Assembly (NCBI GenBank): GCA_030686995.1
Contig: CM060709.1
Location: 129,796,373-129,860,372, forward strand
Reading direction: 5' to 3'
DNA from: Artemisia argyi
Taxonomy: Eukaryota; Streptophyta; Magnoliopsida; Asterales; Asteraceae
DNA length: 64,000 nucleotides
The stretch's first letter is position 1; every line of letters begins with the position of its first letter. This document shows, one piece after another, positions 1 to 11,391 of this stretch. Position numbers and translations under genes: made by a program. The notes under the pieces are model-generated. The model was given only the letters and a program-made list of their open reading frames with translations, was not told where the DNA came from and ran no database searches.

Positions 1-2138
1 AGAACAAATTTAAACAAGTTTCACTGCCTAAAAACAAACACAAAATTCAAAACAATTGCCTCAACTTTTGGAAAAATCTGAAAACATACATATTTGACTT
101 TTTTGCAAAAACTTAAACTTTGACTTTGTTCAACTTTGATTGTATCTAAACAACTGAAAACATGTTTATAAGTTAAAGTAAGATCATAATAAGTTAAAAC
201 ACCAACTTTTATTATGAAATGATGGTTTATGGAGATCAAAAACCACCACAGTTAACTGTGGTGGTGAGATTTGTTTGATATTGACTTTTTGTAAAACACC
301 CTTGATGTTTTATGACTAAACCATCCTAAGGACACCTATTTGAGACTACATGAGACAAAATTAGCACCACATACAATCTTTGACAAGGCTAAATCAGCCA
401 AACCAAACACCCCTTAATTGATTGTTTGCAAAGAAGAAACAAGCATATCACTAAACTTCACTACAAGATTAATGAATTAACTTAAATTATGCTAAAACAG
501 ATTCAAACAAGCATAAATTAACAACTTATAACAACAATTATCAAAGATTTGGAAAGAATGCTCACAAGGACTTCCAAATGAAGAACAATGAACTGAGCAC
601 CATCCCTTAACCTAATACCTCCCCTGAGGTTTCTAAACCAAAAACACCTTGCTTCTATCTTGTTTTCTTTGCTTCTCCCTTTCCACAGTGAGTTTCACTT
701 AATGGACCATTGTTGAGCATATATGAGCTTCTTATGCAAACTGAGTAAAGAATGCTTTGAAACCTTAAAGATTTTATAAAAGCTTAGTAATAAACTAAAA
801 TGAGACTATAAAAACAGGAACCAACAATTTTCACAACATTTAAAATTAAAACTAAATTCTTAATAAAATTGATGAAAACTGAATTCACAAAGAAACTTGG
901 GATTCCTTTCTAATAAACATGATATTGCATTCAAAATGAGTAAATTACAACTGGTAAACTAAATATTGGAACTTGAAACTAAAATTACAATGATTCGACA
1001 CTATTACTAAACTAATTAACTAATTCTACACTACTTGTCTTTCATACTGCTCCAATCTTCACTTTTATAGGTCCTTGGGGTAATCTCTTTCTTTCCCACC
1101 TCTTCTCAGCCCTTAGATGGCTTTCTTTTGATCTGAGCCGTTTAAACTCTTTTTGGCAGGAAAACGGGGAGAGTGCCAATTGGCAGGGTTTGGTGAGGTA
1201 ATAAATGAGGGGAGGAGGGGGGTTGAATGTAGGTGAGTGCAATAATGAGGGTTGGTGAAAAGGAGGAGGGGGGAGGTGGACACAAGCCTGGTAATTAGGG
1301 AGGGTGTTGGGAGGTTAGGGATGAAGGTGGAGCGGGGTTGTGTTTGTTTGACCGGGTCAACGCCAGGGTGGAGTTATTAGTTTAGGATTTGGGCTAAGTG
1401 GTGGGCTGAGGGGTGGACTGGGTTGGTTATTGGATCAGGGGTAGTAAGGGTATTGTTTGGTTTGTATAATGTTAAGGGTCCATTTGGTTTAAATATTAAT
1501 CACAAGGACCATTTTTGTAATAAACTGAAACTGATGGACTGAAAATGAAATTCCCCAAAAGTAATACCAAGGACCAATTTGCCAAGATTCCAAAGTTCAA
1601 TAACCAATTTTTCATTTTTCAAATTTTCAAAATTTCCCGGGGACTAAAAATGACATTTTTCAAAGTATAGGGGTTAAACTTGTCATTTTGTGAAAATCTT
1701 TTATCTAAGGACCAATATTGAACATTTTGAATTTCCAAGGACTAAAAATGATTTTTCATCCAAAAATATCCCACCAGGGACCAAATCTGCCAAAGTTTGA
1801 AACTCTAGGGACCAAAAGTGTAAATTTCCAAAACTTTTCCAATTTTTCACCAAAGGACAAAATATGACAACTTATGATTGTAAAAGGACCTTTGGTGATA
1901 AATTTCTATATTTTGAATATCCAGGGACTAGTTTTGTAATTTTATGAAAGTTGGGGGACTGAAACTGCCAATTTTGCAAACTTTGTGCGTTTTTCATCTG
2001 TTTTTGCTCATTTTGCATCTAAAACACATAAAACACAATCTTGAAATATTTTTAGTATTTTGATGCATTTCTGAGTGTTTTTATATGTTTTGCAGTTCAG
2101 ATTTGACCAAAAATGATGAGTGTTTGAGCACTCATCAA
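1..2138 (-). repeat. 3' LTR (partial) of the 3.7 kb-LTR element
   Basis: This is a near-identical direct copy of 6551-8687, ending at the same TGATGAGTGC (minus strand) terminus. The missing 1.56 kb of this LTR should lie left of the window. The region around 1200-1440 is G-rich on the plus strand. The stretch 1500-1980 repeats the phrase 'aaggac(c/t)aa...ttg' many times, a common low-complexity style of plant LTRs. No gene was seen in it; the small ORFs are chance. Confidence 0.9.
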
Positions 2139-2150
2139 TCCCCCACACTA
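2139..2150 (-). other. Polypurine tract of the 3.7 kb-LTR element
   Basis: On the minus strand the sequence TAGTGTGGGGGAT lies directly before the LTR start TGATGAGTGC. Position and composition fit the plus-strand primer site used in LTR retrotransposon replication, and this fixes the element's orientation as minus. Confidence 0.8.
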
Positions 2151-2199
2151 AACTATTGCTAGTCCCTAGCAATACTATTTTGAAAACTTGATGGATTTT

Positions 2200-2560
2200 A
2201 AACTCTTTACCAAAAGCCATCACTTCTGGAGTAGCCAGGTGTAAGAACTGTGGCACACCTGATAACCGTGTGATTTTGAGCAAACCACCAGCTGTCAACG
2301 GATTTGATTAGTCTTTACCAGAAGCCGTTTGCTTCTGAACTAGCCAGCTCTTGATGGAATAGTCAACATCTTGGTGAGCTGATTACCAATTATGGATTTA
2401 CCATGGCCTTTACCACAAGCCATAATCTTGTGGGCTAGCCAACTCATTTGTTTTCGGGGAGTTGAGGAACCATACAATTTTGGGCAAATTGCAAGCCGTA
2501 AACGGATTTGAGTTGTCTTTACCAATAGCCGTTTGCTCCTGGACTAGCCAATCCCTTTTG
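2200..2560 (-). repeat. Four-fold repeated motif in the 3' untranslated region
   Basis: A phrase of the form CTTTACCANAAGCC...CTTCTGGACTAGCCA occurs four times, starting near 2204, 2312, 2407 and 2515, with spacings of about 108, 95 and 108 bases. The copies differ in sequence but keep the two blocks AAGCC and TAGCCA. The repeats lie between the ORF and the polypurine tract. Function is unknown; a packaging or RNA-structure role is only a possibility. Confidence 0.7.
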
Positions 2561-2927
2561 TCGGTTAGACAAGGTGGACTGATTACCACAAAAATTTTGA
2601 AGCACCAGTGAAAAATTTTTAAATTTTTTTTTGAATTTTGGCTAAAAACGGGGGTATTATATAGTAAAATGTGATAAAATTCGCTGGAATAGCGAATACC
2701 CCGCCACACTTAGCATGAATATTGTCCTCAATATTCAAAATCACGGCTATTATGCCGACATTTGGAACGTAAAAGGGCAACATTACAAGCTAAGCGTGGA
2801 AAACACCATTTTGTATTTTCACTCTTGTAACCATAGCATGGGGGACTCCCCCACACTTAGGGTGAAAACCCTATAAGCATGCTACTGTTTTTGTTTACCG
2901 AGTCACTAGCTTGACTCGACCCCGAAT

Positions 2928-4700
2928 TCATTTGTCCTTGGAGAAGCATGATGTGGAAGAAGCAATCTCAATCGGACTTTCATTCAAAATGTTTGGACAA
3001 ACATATGAAGCACGTGAAAGTTCCATACCGATGAGATAAGTACCCGGCTCAAGATAACGATACATGAAAATTCCGGGATCAAATATAGTGTCCTCACTCC
3101 CGAAGGAGTGAAGAAGAGAGGAAGGAACCGCGAGAACAGGCTCATTAGCCTGAGTTTGGATTTCAAAGGGTAAGCTCAAAAACATCCCGGGAGGGTGGGT
3201 GGGAATTTGCAAATCCTCATGATTAAGGATATCTCCTCCCGGGTTATCATACTCAGGAGGAGTCATGATAAGGTGATCAATGATGGGCTCAGAAGATATT
3301 TCATCAACGTTTGAATCACTAAGCCCGGTATTGAGATAGGAATTGAGTGATGAATCATCATTCAATAAGCTTTCAAGGAAAAGAATATCCCCCTCAGAAT
3401 CAAGATAGTTATCATCAACTTCATACGAAGTTGAACTATCTAAGGCAAGGAATGCTTCGACTTCCTCCATATCATCTTTGAGATCAAAGAGATGATCATC
3501 ACTTCCCGATGGAAGTGGATTAGAGTGAGTGAGTTCATCGGCGAACTCCTCGAGAAGAAAGTCAACATTAGAGTGGGGAATAGATGCATCAACATACTCA
3601 ATGTCTCCATAAGATAAACAATCATCACTGGAATCAGAGACAATCTCAATTTGATCATTTGGATTATTAGGGTGAGAAGGAATATCACACACATGATCAA
3701 AAGTCCCCTGTGACTCTCTCGGGATTGGGATAAGGATCTCAACACTAGACTTTATTAATTCGTCCGATTCCATATTAGGAACAGTGCTAAGATGCTCATC
3801 CCCCATTTTAAGAGAGTGAGTGTGAACTTCGGGTGTGATAACAATAGACTGAGGGAGATGAGAGGAGCTAGCATTCATGGAATTTTCAAGTTCCATTTGT
3901 TCAACGGCTAGTAATTTCCTCGTCTCATCATTTTCTCCCTGATTTTCAATGGAAGGAATCACAATTGATGAATCTGAAGAACCCTTATAAAATTGAAGGA
4001 TATCAAGGGTGTCCTCATTATCACTATCATTATCACAGTCTAGAAGAGCAGTTTGACGAAATTTGGCACGTGTTACAGCTGCTTGCTCTAAGACAAGTAA
4101 TTCTTCCACGCTCAATTCGTTTTTAGCCTCTCGTTCCTCAGCAAGTAATTCTGCCATAGATTTCTCACGAGAGTCTCGAAACGGTGTAGTGACCAACTCC
4201 TCCTTAAGTTCTTTTAAAATATCAAGAGCCTTTAGTAAAAGGTCTTGCTCGGTTTCTTGAGGAGTTGTGTGAATCATATCGTACTGTGGAGGTGGGTCTG
4301 AAAACGAAGAGTCGTAATTGTTACAAGGAAATGGATTCCTTGTTTGACAATCCGAGATAGAGTGCGGACCTCCACAGGAATCACAACAGTAATACTGATG
4401 TGGCTGTGGGTTGTATGTGCTAGAATTACAATTGCTATCAGGAGACTGCTCATAGACAAGCGTGTTTCCTGATTGACAATTATAACTGTAGTGTGAACCA
4501 CCACAGTAAAACTGCTGAGACTGATGGTGTGGTAACTGATGGAATGAATCAGTCGTGTCATGGTAGGAATATGGATTCTGGTTATAGACAGACCCGTTTC
4601 CCGACTCTACCATGCCACAGCTGGGGCAATTGCCACCATTATGAGGATTACCACACCACTGGCAAACCAGAAAGTGTGGATGAGACATAGAAAGAATCAA
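2928..4700 (-). CDS. 590-residue zinc-knuckle protein of the non-autonomous element
   Basis: This is an uninterrupted ORF and the only long one in the element. The N-terminus has two complete knuckles of spacing CX2CX3HX4C (C13, C16, H20, C25 and C106, C109, H113, C118) and one half knuckle (C66, H70, C75). The same spacing, with GPH before the last ligands, occurs in the gag of the neighbouring Athila element (10.3 kb), which suggests descent from an Athila-type gag. There is no recognisable gag core, protease or polymerase. The middle (residues about 150-230) is charged and probably helical; the remainder is acidic and Ser-rich. The C-terminal part (GSEDTIFDPGIF) resembles the tail seen in some Asteraceae Athila-like polyproteins (from memory, not searched). 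Translation could start at M1 or M5 (MSHPHF); M5 stands directly before the first knuckle. A nucleic-acid-binding role in packaging is inferred. Confidence 0.75.
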   Translation of the reverse strand: MILSMSHPHFLVCQWCGNPHNGGNCPSCGMVESGNGSVYNQNPYSYHDTTDSFHQLPHHQSQQFYCGGSHYSYNCQSGNTLVYEQSPDSNCNSSTYNPQPHQYYCCDSCGGPHSISDCQTRNPFPCNNYDSSFSDPPPQYDMIHTTPQETEQDLLLKALDILKELKEELVTTPFRDSREKSMAELLAEEREAKNELSVEELLVLEQAAVTRAKFRQTALLDCDNDSDNEDTLDILQFYKGSSDSSIVIPSIENQGENDETRKLLAVEQMELENSMNASSSHLPQSIVITPEVHTHSLKMGDEHLSTVPNMESDELIKSSVEILIPIPRESQGTFDHVCDIPSHPNNPNDQIEIVSDSSDDCLSYGDIEYVDASIPHSNVDFLLEEFADELTHSNPLPSGSDDHLFDLKDDMEEVEAFLALDSSTSYEVDDNYLDSEGDILFLESLLNDDSSLNSYLNTGLSDSNVDEISSEPIIDHLIMTPPEYDNPGGDILNHEDLQIPTHPPGMFLSLPFEIQTQANEPVLAVPSSLLHSFGSEDTIFDPGIFMYRYLEPGTYLIGMELSRASYVCPNILNESPIEIASSTSCFSKDK

Positions 4701-4963
4701 AAGTGTATAGAGGCTGAGGAAATGAGAATCAAAGGGGTAAGAGGGTAAAGGTGAGTATTTTTAGGTTTTTGGGTAAACATTTTGTACAAAGGATAAAGAA
4801 AATGTTTTTGTGTTTTTTGTGTTCGCTGAAAACTGAGTTTAAAAAGTTTTCGGGAACGGTTTTGTTTTGATAAATAGAAAATATGAACAAAGGATGGATA
4901 AATGTACAATGGACGAATTCCAAAGTCACTAATCAGAAAAACCGTTTAGATACGCACACAACC

Positions 4964-4981
4964 TCCCCGGCAGCGGCGCCA
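4964..4981 (-). other. Primer-binding site (tRNA-Asp type)
   Basis: On the minus strand TGGCGCCGCTGCCGGGGA follows the 5' LTR end after a 9-base spacer. It matches the pattern complementary to the 3' end of plant tRNA-Asp used by Athila-group elements (one base may differ from the usual TGGCGCCGTTGCC form). The same 18 bases occur in the Athila element at 11368-11385. Confidence 0.85.
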
Positions 4982-4990
4982 AAAATTGAT

Positions 4991-7900
4991 TGATGCAAAA
5001 CCGTCAACCAACTTCAACCATGGATGTGGTCAAGATGGTCAAACTGCCTAGATCAATGCTCCGTGGAAGTATAGTGTTTCCCCGGGTCGTTATGTCCCGA
5101 CGAGGTGTGAATGGCTAACAAACGGCTTTGTGATCGGGTGAATTTGGGTGGAAAAAGGTTTGTGAGTGATTGAACTAAGGAATCTACAAAGAAATAGCTT
5201 AAACAAGCTATATAAACAAGACTGGAAAGTTTGAAAACCCAGAAACGTTTAAAACTTAAAACGCGTACGTTACGTTTAAATAAAACGTAGACGTACGAAA
5301 TAAAAAGTAAAAACTGAAATCTGAAAACACCCAGGGGATGAAAATGACTTTTTTACAAACTAAAAGGTAAAAGAAAATTTTTAGAAAAAGAAAATAAATT
5401 TTAACACCAATTAATTATTTAATATTAATTAAAAACTATTTAATACTTATTATTAATATTTAAATAACTAAAATACAATATAATATTATTTAAATACTAA
5501 AAAGGTGAAAATAAAATTTCTAAAACTATAAAATAACTAAAAACAAGTTCTAAAAATAAGAATAGGTATTTTTGTCTTTTTGTGCTTTTTCTATTAATTA
5601 ATTACTAATTACTAATTAAACTATTTTAAATTAAGAGAAATAGAAAATGAACAGTAAAAATTACAAAAAAAATTCTAAAATTATTTTACAACTTATAAAA
5701 GCTAGAAAAAATATAAAAACTTGGTTTTACTTAATAAAAACTGATTATCCTATTTTAAACTTAATATTAATTAATTACTAATAAAACTAAGATTAAATCT
5801 AATAAATACCAAATGATGAAATAAAAATCTGATAAAATTACTAAAAATACTTTAATATAATAGGTAATTAATAAAAATATAAAAATGACAAGTACTTAAT
5901 TAAAATCTAAAAATGAAAAATAAAATTTAAATAAAATTAAATAGAAACTATCACTTAAAAATTAAATTGGATTTTTGGAATTTTTCTTTTTGAAACTTGT
6001 TACACTACTGAAAATAAGACACTTTTACAAAAACAACTTTCTAGGAGCTTAATAATAAGCAAAGTAAAAGCTTATTATGGTGACAGTTGACCACAGTTGA
6101 CCAAGTGGGAAATAAGCTGAATTGGGCACAAGTGGGGCCCACAATGATTAGGTCAGGTCTCAATAAGTTAGATGAACATATTTAGACAATATTTGAACAA
6201 ATAAGCCAACAAGATAAGCAATAAAGCTCAAATAAGCACTTTGAAAATCCAATTCAAACTCAGAAAAGGGACAGACTTTTGTGGTGATTACAAGTGGGAC
6301 CCAGGGGTTCCCAGGTCAAAGCTATGGTCAAAATGCGGTGTGTGGTAGGAGGGGGGGTTGTAAGGAACCAAGGTTGGGCACTGGGACCCACAAGGGTGGC
6401 CAGAAAACCACCACCAAGTGGTGGTGGTGGGTGGTGGTTCAGCTGTGCAGGGGAGCAGCTTGCCCTGCAAGCTACTTTGGGGCAAGCTGGAGCCCAAGAT
6501 AAAATTTACAAAAATGAAAGGAAGTTGGGAACTCACATATGAGCTGGTAGAGAACAAATTTAAACAAGTTTCACTGCCTAAAAACAAACACAAAATTCAA
6601 AACAATTGCCTCAACTTTTGGAAAAATCTGAAAACATACATATTTGACTTTTTTGCAAAAACTTAAACTTTGACTTTGTTCAACTTTGATTGTATCTAAA
6701 CACCTGAAAACATGTTTATAAGTTAAAGTAAGATCATAATAAGTTAAAACACCAACTTTTATTATGAAATGATGGTTTATGGAGATCAAAAACCACCACA
6801 GTTAACTGTGGTGGTGAGATTTGTTTGATATTGACTTTTTGTAAAACACCCTTGATGTTTTATGACTAAACCATCCTAAGGACACCTAATTGAGACTACA
6901 TGAGCCAAAATTAGCACCACATACAATCTTTGACAAGGCTAAATCAGCCAAACCAAACACCCCTTAATTGACTGTTTGCAAAGAAGAAACAAGCATATCA
7001 CTAAACTTCACTACAAGATTAATGAATTAACTTAAATTATGCTAAAGCAGATTCAAACAAGCATAAATTAACAACTTATAACAACAATTATCAAAGATTT
7101 GGAAAGAATGCTCACAAGGACTTCCAAATGAAGAACAATGAACTGAGCACCATCCCTTAACCTAATACCTCCCCTGAGGTTTCTAAACCAAAAACACCTT
7201 GCTTCTATCTTGTTTTCTTTGCTTCTCCCTTTCCACAGTGAGTTTCACTTAATGGACCATTGTTGAGCATATATGAGCTTCTTATGCAAATTGAGTAAAG
7301 ACTGCTTTGAAACCTTAAAGATTTTATAAAAGCTTAGTAATAAACTAAAATGAGACTATAAAAACAGGAACCAACAATTTTCACAACATTTAAAATTAAA
7401 ACTAAATTCTTAATAAAATTGATGAAAACTGAATTCACAAAGAAACTCGGGACTCCTTTCTAATAAACTTGATATTGCATTCAAAATGAGTAAATTACAA
7501 CTGGTAAACTAAATATTGGAACTTGAAACTAAAATTACAATGATTCGACACTATTACTAAACTAATTAACTAATTCTACACTACTTGTCTTTCATACTGC
7601 TCCAATCTTCACTTTTATAGGTCCTTGGGGTAATCTCTTTCTTTCCCACCTCTTCTCAGCCCTTAGATGGCTTTCTTTTGATCTGAGCCGTTTAAACTCT
7701 TTTTGGCGGGAAAACGGGGAGAGTGCCAATTGGCAAGGTTTGGTGAGGTAATAAATGAGGGGAGGAGGGGGGTTGAATGTAGGTGAGTGCAATAATGAGG
7801 GTTGGTGAAAAGGAGGAGGGGGAAGGTGGACACAAGCCTGGTAATTAGGGAGGGTGTTGGGAGGTTAGGGATGAAGGTGGAGCGGCGTTGTGTTTGTTTG

Positions 7901-8687
7901 ACCGGGTCAACGCCAGGGTGGAGTTATTAGTTTAGGATTTGGGCTAAGTGGTGGGCTGAGGGGTGGACTGGGTTGGTTATTGGATCAGGATGGTAAGGGT
8001 ATTGTTTGGTTTGTATAATGTTAAGGGTCCATTTGGTTTAAATATTAATCACAATGACCATTTTTGTAATAAACTGAAACTGATGGACTGAAAATGAAAT
8101 TCCCCAAAAGTAATACCAAGGACTAATTTGCCAATATTCCAAAGTTCAATAACCAATTTTTCATTTTTCAAATTTTCAAAATTTCCCGGGGACTAAAAAT
8201 GACATTTTTCAAAATATAGGGGTTAAACTTGTCATTTTGTGAAAATCTTTTATCCAAGGACCAATATTGAACATTTTGAATTTCCAAGGACTAAAAATGA
8301 TTTTTCATCCAAAAATATCCCACCAGGGACCAAATCTGCCAAAGTTTGAAACTCCAGGGACCAAAAGTGTAAATTTCCAAAACTTTTCCAATTTTTCACC
8401 AAAGGACAAAATATGAAAACTTATGATTGTAAAAGGACCTTTGGTGATAAATTTCTATATTTTGAATATCCAGGGACTAGTTTTGTAATTTTATGAAAGT
8501 TGGGGGACTGAAACTGCCAATTTTGCAAACTTTGTGCGTTTTTCATCTGTTTTTGCTCATTTTGCATCTAAAACACATAAAACATAATCTTGAAATATTT
8601 TTAGTATTTTGATGCATTTCTGAGTATTTTTGTATGTTTTGCAGTTCAGATTTGACCAAAAATGATGAGTGTTTGAGCACTCATCAA
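4991..8687 (-). repeat. 5' LTR, about 3.7 kb
   Basis: The LTR starts (minus strand) TGATGAGTGC at 8687 and ends CATCA at 4991, just before the primer-binding site. At 3,697 bp it is unusually long for a plant LTR. The part 5340-6000 is very AT-rich. Around 6280-6500 it is G-rich on the plus strand, with a (GGT)n-like stretch near 6417-6440. The ORFs in it are short and show no family resemblance. Confidence 0.88.
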
Positions 8688-11223
8688 GGACATCTTTGGG
8701 ATCAAACTTAGGTTTCAATTTCCTATCGGTTTTCTTGGTACGGTATGACCTCTCAAACTTTTCTCCATCTGGGTCATATAGAATCATCTTCATATGCCAT
8801 GATCCGTCACCTTCCTTAGGTGGCTTGTCCTAATTCCATTTACACTTATCCCCTTCCCTTTTCCACTTGTTCATCTCTAGGTTGATAGGCATTACGCTTA
8901 AGAACTCAATCATTTTCCTAAATACTAGGGGATCCTCAAAAGGGTCTAGTTCATCATCTCTAGCTATGAGTTGTTCCTCTGAATGTGTTTTATCGATGAA
9001 ATCTTTTTCTAGATAGAATGGGCGTTGAGGTCCTATAAAGTTTCTTTCTATCCAAGGCCCATATCTAGATGGTTTCCTATTCATCTCTACCCAATGTGGT
9101 GTCGGTTCGTGTTCACAATCGTAGCTATGCTTCTTAACATCATAAACCGACCAAGTCTCACCATCTCCTACCGCTATCTTAGACTCCTTACAATCTATCA
9201 TGGCACTAGCGGTTGCTAAAAGTCCTCTCCCTAAGTACAATGGGCATGTAGTATCACTAACCATATCTAGGACGTGAAAATCCGCTAAGATAGTTAATTT
9301 TCCTACGTGAACAACTACATCCTTGATCATTCCGACAGGGTGGGCAATACTTCCATCCGCTAAACCAATTAGTACTTCCGTCTCCTATAACTTTCCTAGC
9401 TTAAGAGTGGTGAAAAGGGACAAGGGAATCAAGTTGAGGCTTGATTCTAAGTCGGCTAGTGTGTCGAAAGCTTCGAATTTTCCTATCTTACAAGGTAAAA
9501 CAAATATACCCGGATCATCAAGCTTCTTAGGCAACTTGTTTTGAACAAAGGCGGACCTATTTCTACCCAATTTAAGTTTCTCATATTTCTCTAGGAGGGC
9601 ACTATAGTAGGGAGCACGGGCAAAGACACCAATGACGGGGCGTTCAAGGTGGAGTTCCTTGAATTCATCGTCAAGGTCTTGTGTAGGAGGTGTTTCAACT
9701 AATGTATTGACCGGTTTAATATCGGATGTTTTATTCAATTGGTCTTTTTGAAGAATTTGGGTTTGCTTGAAACACGTGTTCATTGCTTTGATCGAATAGT
9801 ATTGTGGGCAAGAAGTAGGTGACGAAACCGATGATATGGCATTAACATTTAGTTTCGGGTTCTTGACCGTGTCGTTTGGGAGTGCTCCCATTTCTCGGTC
9901 ATTGAGAACTTTCAACAATGTGTCAATTTTAGTGGTCATCTCGCTTTGCTTTTGCTTGAAATAGGCTTCAAACTTAGATATGTGGGCTTCTTGAGATGCC
10001 ATAAACTTGGACATCAATCCTTCAAGATTATTGGTACTACCATAGTTATTGGAAGGATTGTTGTTGAAAGTACGGTTAGATGGTGGACCGTTTGGTTGGT
10101 AACTATTAGGTGGATTGGAAGAATTATTTTGGGGTATGTTTTGGTTTTGCTTCCACCTAAGGTTCGGGTGATTTTTCCAAGAAGAGTTGTAGGAATCACC
10201 GTAAGGGTTTGGCTCGGGTTTGAAAGTGTACCACTTGTCTCCCGCTTTGTCGGTACGCGAGGATGCGTAATCCGCAAAAGCTTGTCCGGGGAGTTCCACG
10301 CAATCACGAGTGTCATGGGGACCACTACATAATTCGCATAAAGAAGTGATTTTGTTCACTTGGCTTAAAGGCTTAGGAGCTTCGCAGGATTTCATGAGAA
10401 ACTTGACTTGGTCTTCAAGTTCCATGATCCTACGGTCGGGAGTGCTAGAATTGTTCGAAGGCAAAGATATTGCCTTGACCATTTTATTCAAATCACGGGG
10501 GTCATTCCAACTTTCGTTGTCATAGAGAGCAAGATCTTCTATGATTTCCCATGATTCTTCCGCACTTAGATCACGTAGCTTGCCATCGGCCGATTGGTCA
10601 ATGGTTCGCCTTGTGGAGAGATCGATATGGTCATAGAAGATTTGGACTTGGAGCCAAAGATCTATGCCATGATGAGGGACTTTTTGGAGTAAGTCCTTGA
10701 AACGAGTCCATGCTTCATATATAGTTTCACCTTGACGTTGTTGGAACATCAAGATATCATTTCTAAGCTAGGTAGTTCTCCCCGGTGGGAAAAATTGAGC
10801 AAGGAAACGAGTGGTGAGATCATCCCATGAGGTGATGGATCCCGCGGGTAAACGCTCAATCCATTGACTAGCTTGGTCACGTAGAGAGAATTGGAATAGG
10901 CGTAATCGGGTCGACTCTCTAGTTGCAACATCAAGGTCTGTAAAATCTACGATTTTAAGGAAATCCTTGAGATGTTGATTAGGATCTTCGGAACGAAGTC
11001 CATGGAATGCACATCCGCTTTGCATCAACCGGATGGTTTCGGATCGCAAGGGAGACACATTGGCTCCTTGGGTAAGCTCAATGGTGTTTCGATAGCCTTG
11101 GTAGCTAGGACGGGAATACTCTCCTAAAGTTCGGGGCCTAGGAGGTTGGTTTGCTAGTGGTGGGTTTTGTGGGTGGTTTTGAAGTGGTGGGTTGATGGGT
11201 TCAAAGATGTTACCATCTTCCAT
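8688..11223 (-). pseudogene. Athila-type gag-protease, three in-frame stops and truncated
   Basis: One frame runs from ATG at 11223 to the insertion point at 8688. It is broken by TAG codons at 10768-10770, 9385-9387 and 8830-8832; no frameshift was found. The first section (151 residues) contains the gag core, with FHGLRSEDPNQHLKDF and the following QFSLRDQASQWIERLP. The second section (10767-9388) has a CX2CX3HX4C knuckle (CELCSGPHDTRDC) and an Asn/Pro-rich linker. The section around 9400-8833 is a retropepsin-like protease region (IKDVVVHVGKL, ILADFHVLDM, PLYLGRGLL). The three stops are all TAG, which could come from C-to-T change on either strand, so methylation-driven decay is likely. 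The frame ends in inserted LTR sequence, so the polyprotein is both nonsense-broken and split. Confidence 0.87.
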
Positions 11224-11367
11224 GATGTCGGATGGTAAAGGTTGCGAACAAAGAAACGAAGAAATAAGATAGACTAAAGAAACCTAGAAATAAAAATAAA
11301 ATCTTACTAGAAAAGATTCTAGCAAGTAGACCCAATAAAAAGAAATCCTAACCTAGACAATAACTAT
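11224..11367 (-). other. Leader between primer-binding site and Athila gag
   Basis: About 145 bases of AT-rich untranslated leader lie between the primer-binding site and the gag ATG. No further signal was seen. Confidence 0.6.
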
Positions 11368-11385
11368 TCCCCGGCAGCGGCGCCA
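11368..11385 (-). other. Primer-binding site (tRNA-Asp type) of the Athila element
   Basis: On the minus strand TGGCGCCGCTGCCGGGGA stands 6 bases after the LTR end (CACATCA). It is identical to the site of the younger element at 4964-4981, showing that both use the same primer tRNA. Confidence 0.85.
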
Positions 11386-11391
11386 AAAACT

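Larger units (their letters stand above)
1..8687 (-). mobile_element. Non-autonomous Athila-type LTR retrotransposon, cut by left window edge
   Basis: Bases 1-2138 recur at 6551-8687 with about two dozen differences, so these are two LTRs of one young element. On the minus strand the order is 5' LTR (4991-8687), primer-binding site (4964-4981), one ORF (2928-4700), a long 3' untranslated stretch, a polypurine tract (about 2139-2150) and the 3' LTR (1-2138, rest outside the window). The ends read TGATG...CATCA. No protease, integrase or reverse transcriptase is present, so the element must be mobilised in trans. It sits inside the older Athila element at 8688-12845, whose reading frame it interrupts. 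A 5-bp target duplication (AGGAC or GGACA beside 8687) cannot be checked because the other flank is outside the window. Confidence 0.88.

Noticed and set aside
1042..2709. Small minus-strand ORFs (some repeated at 7592 and 8557)
   Set aside because: The repeats are due to the LTR pair. The 8557-8793 ORF is a chimera of Athila frame and LTR sequence, not a gene.
6281..6666. Overlapping ORFs in three frames in the LTR
   Set aside because: They arise from G-rich low-complexity LTR sequence and show no family resemblance; they overlap each other on both strands.
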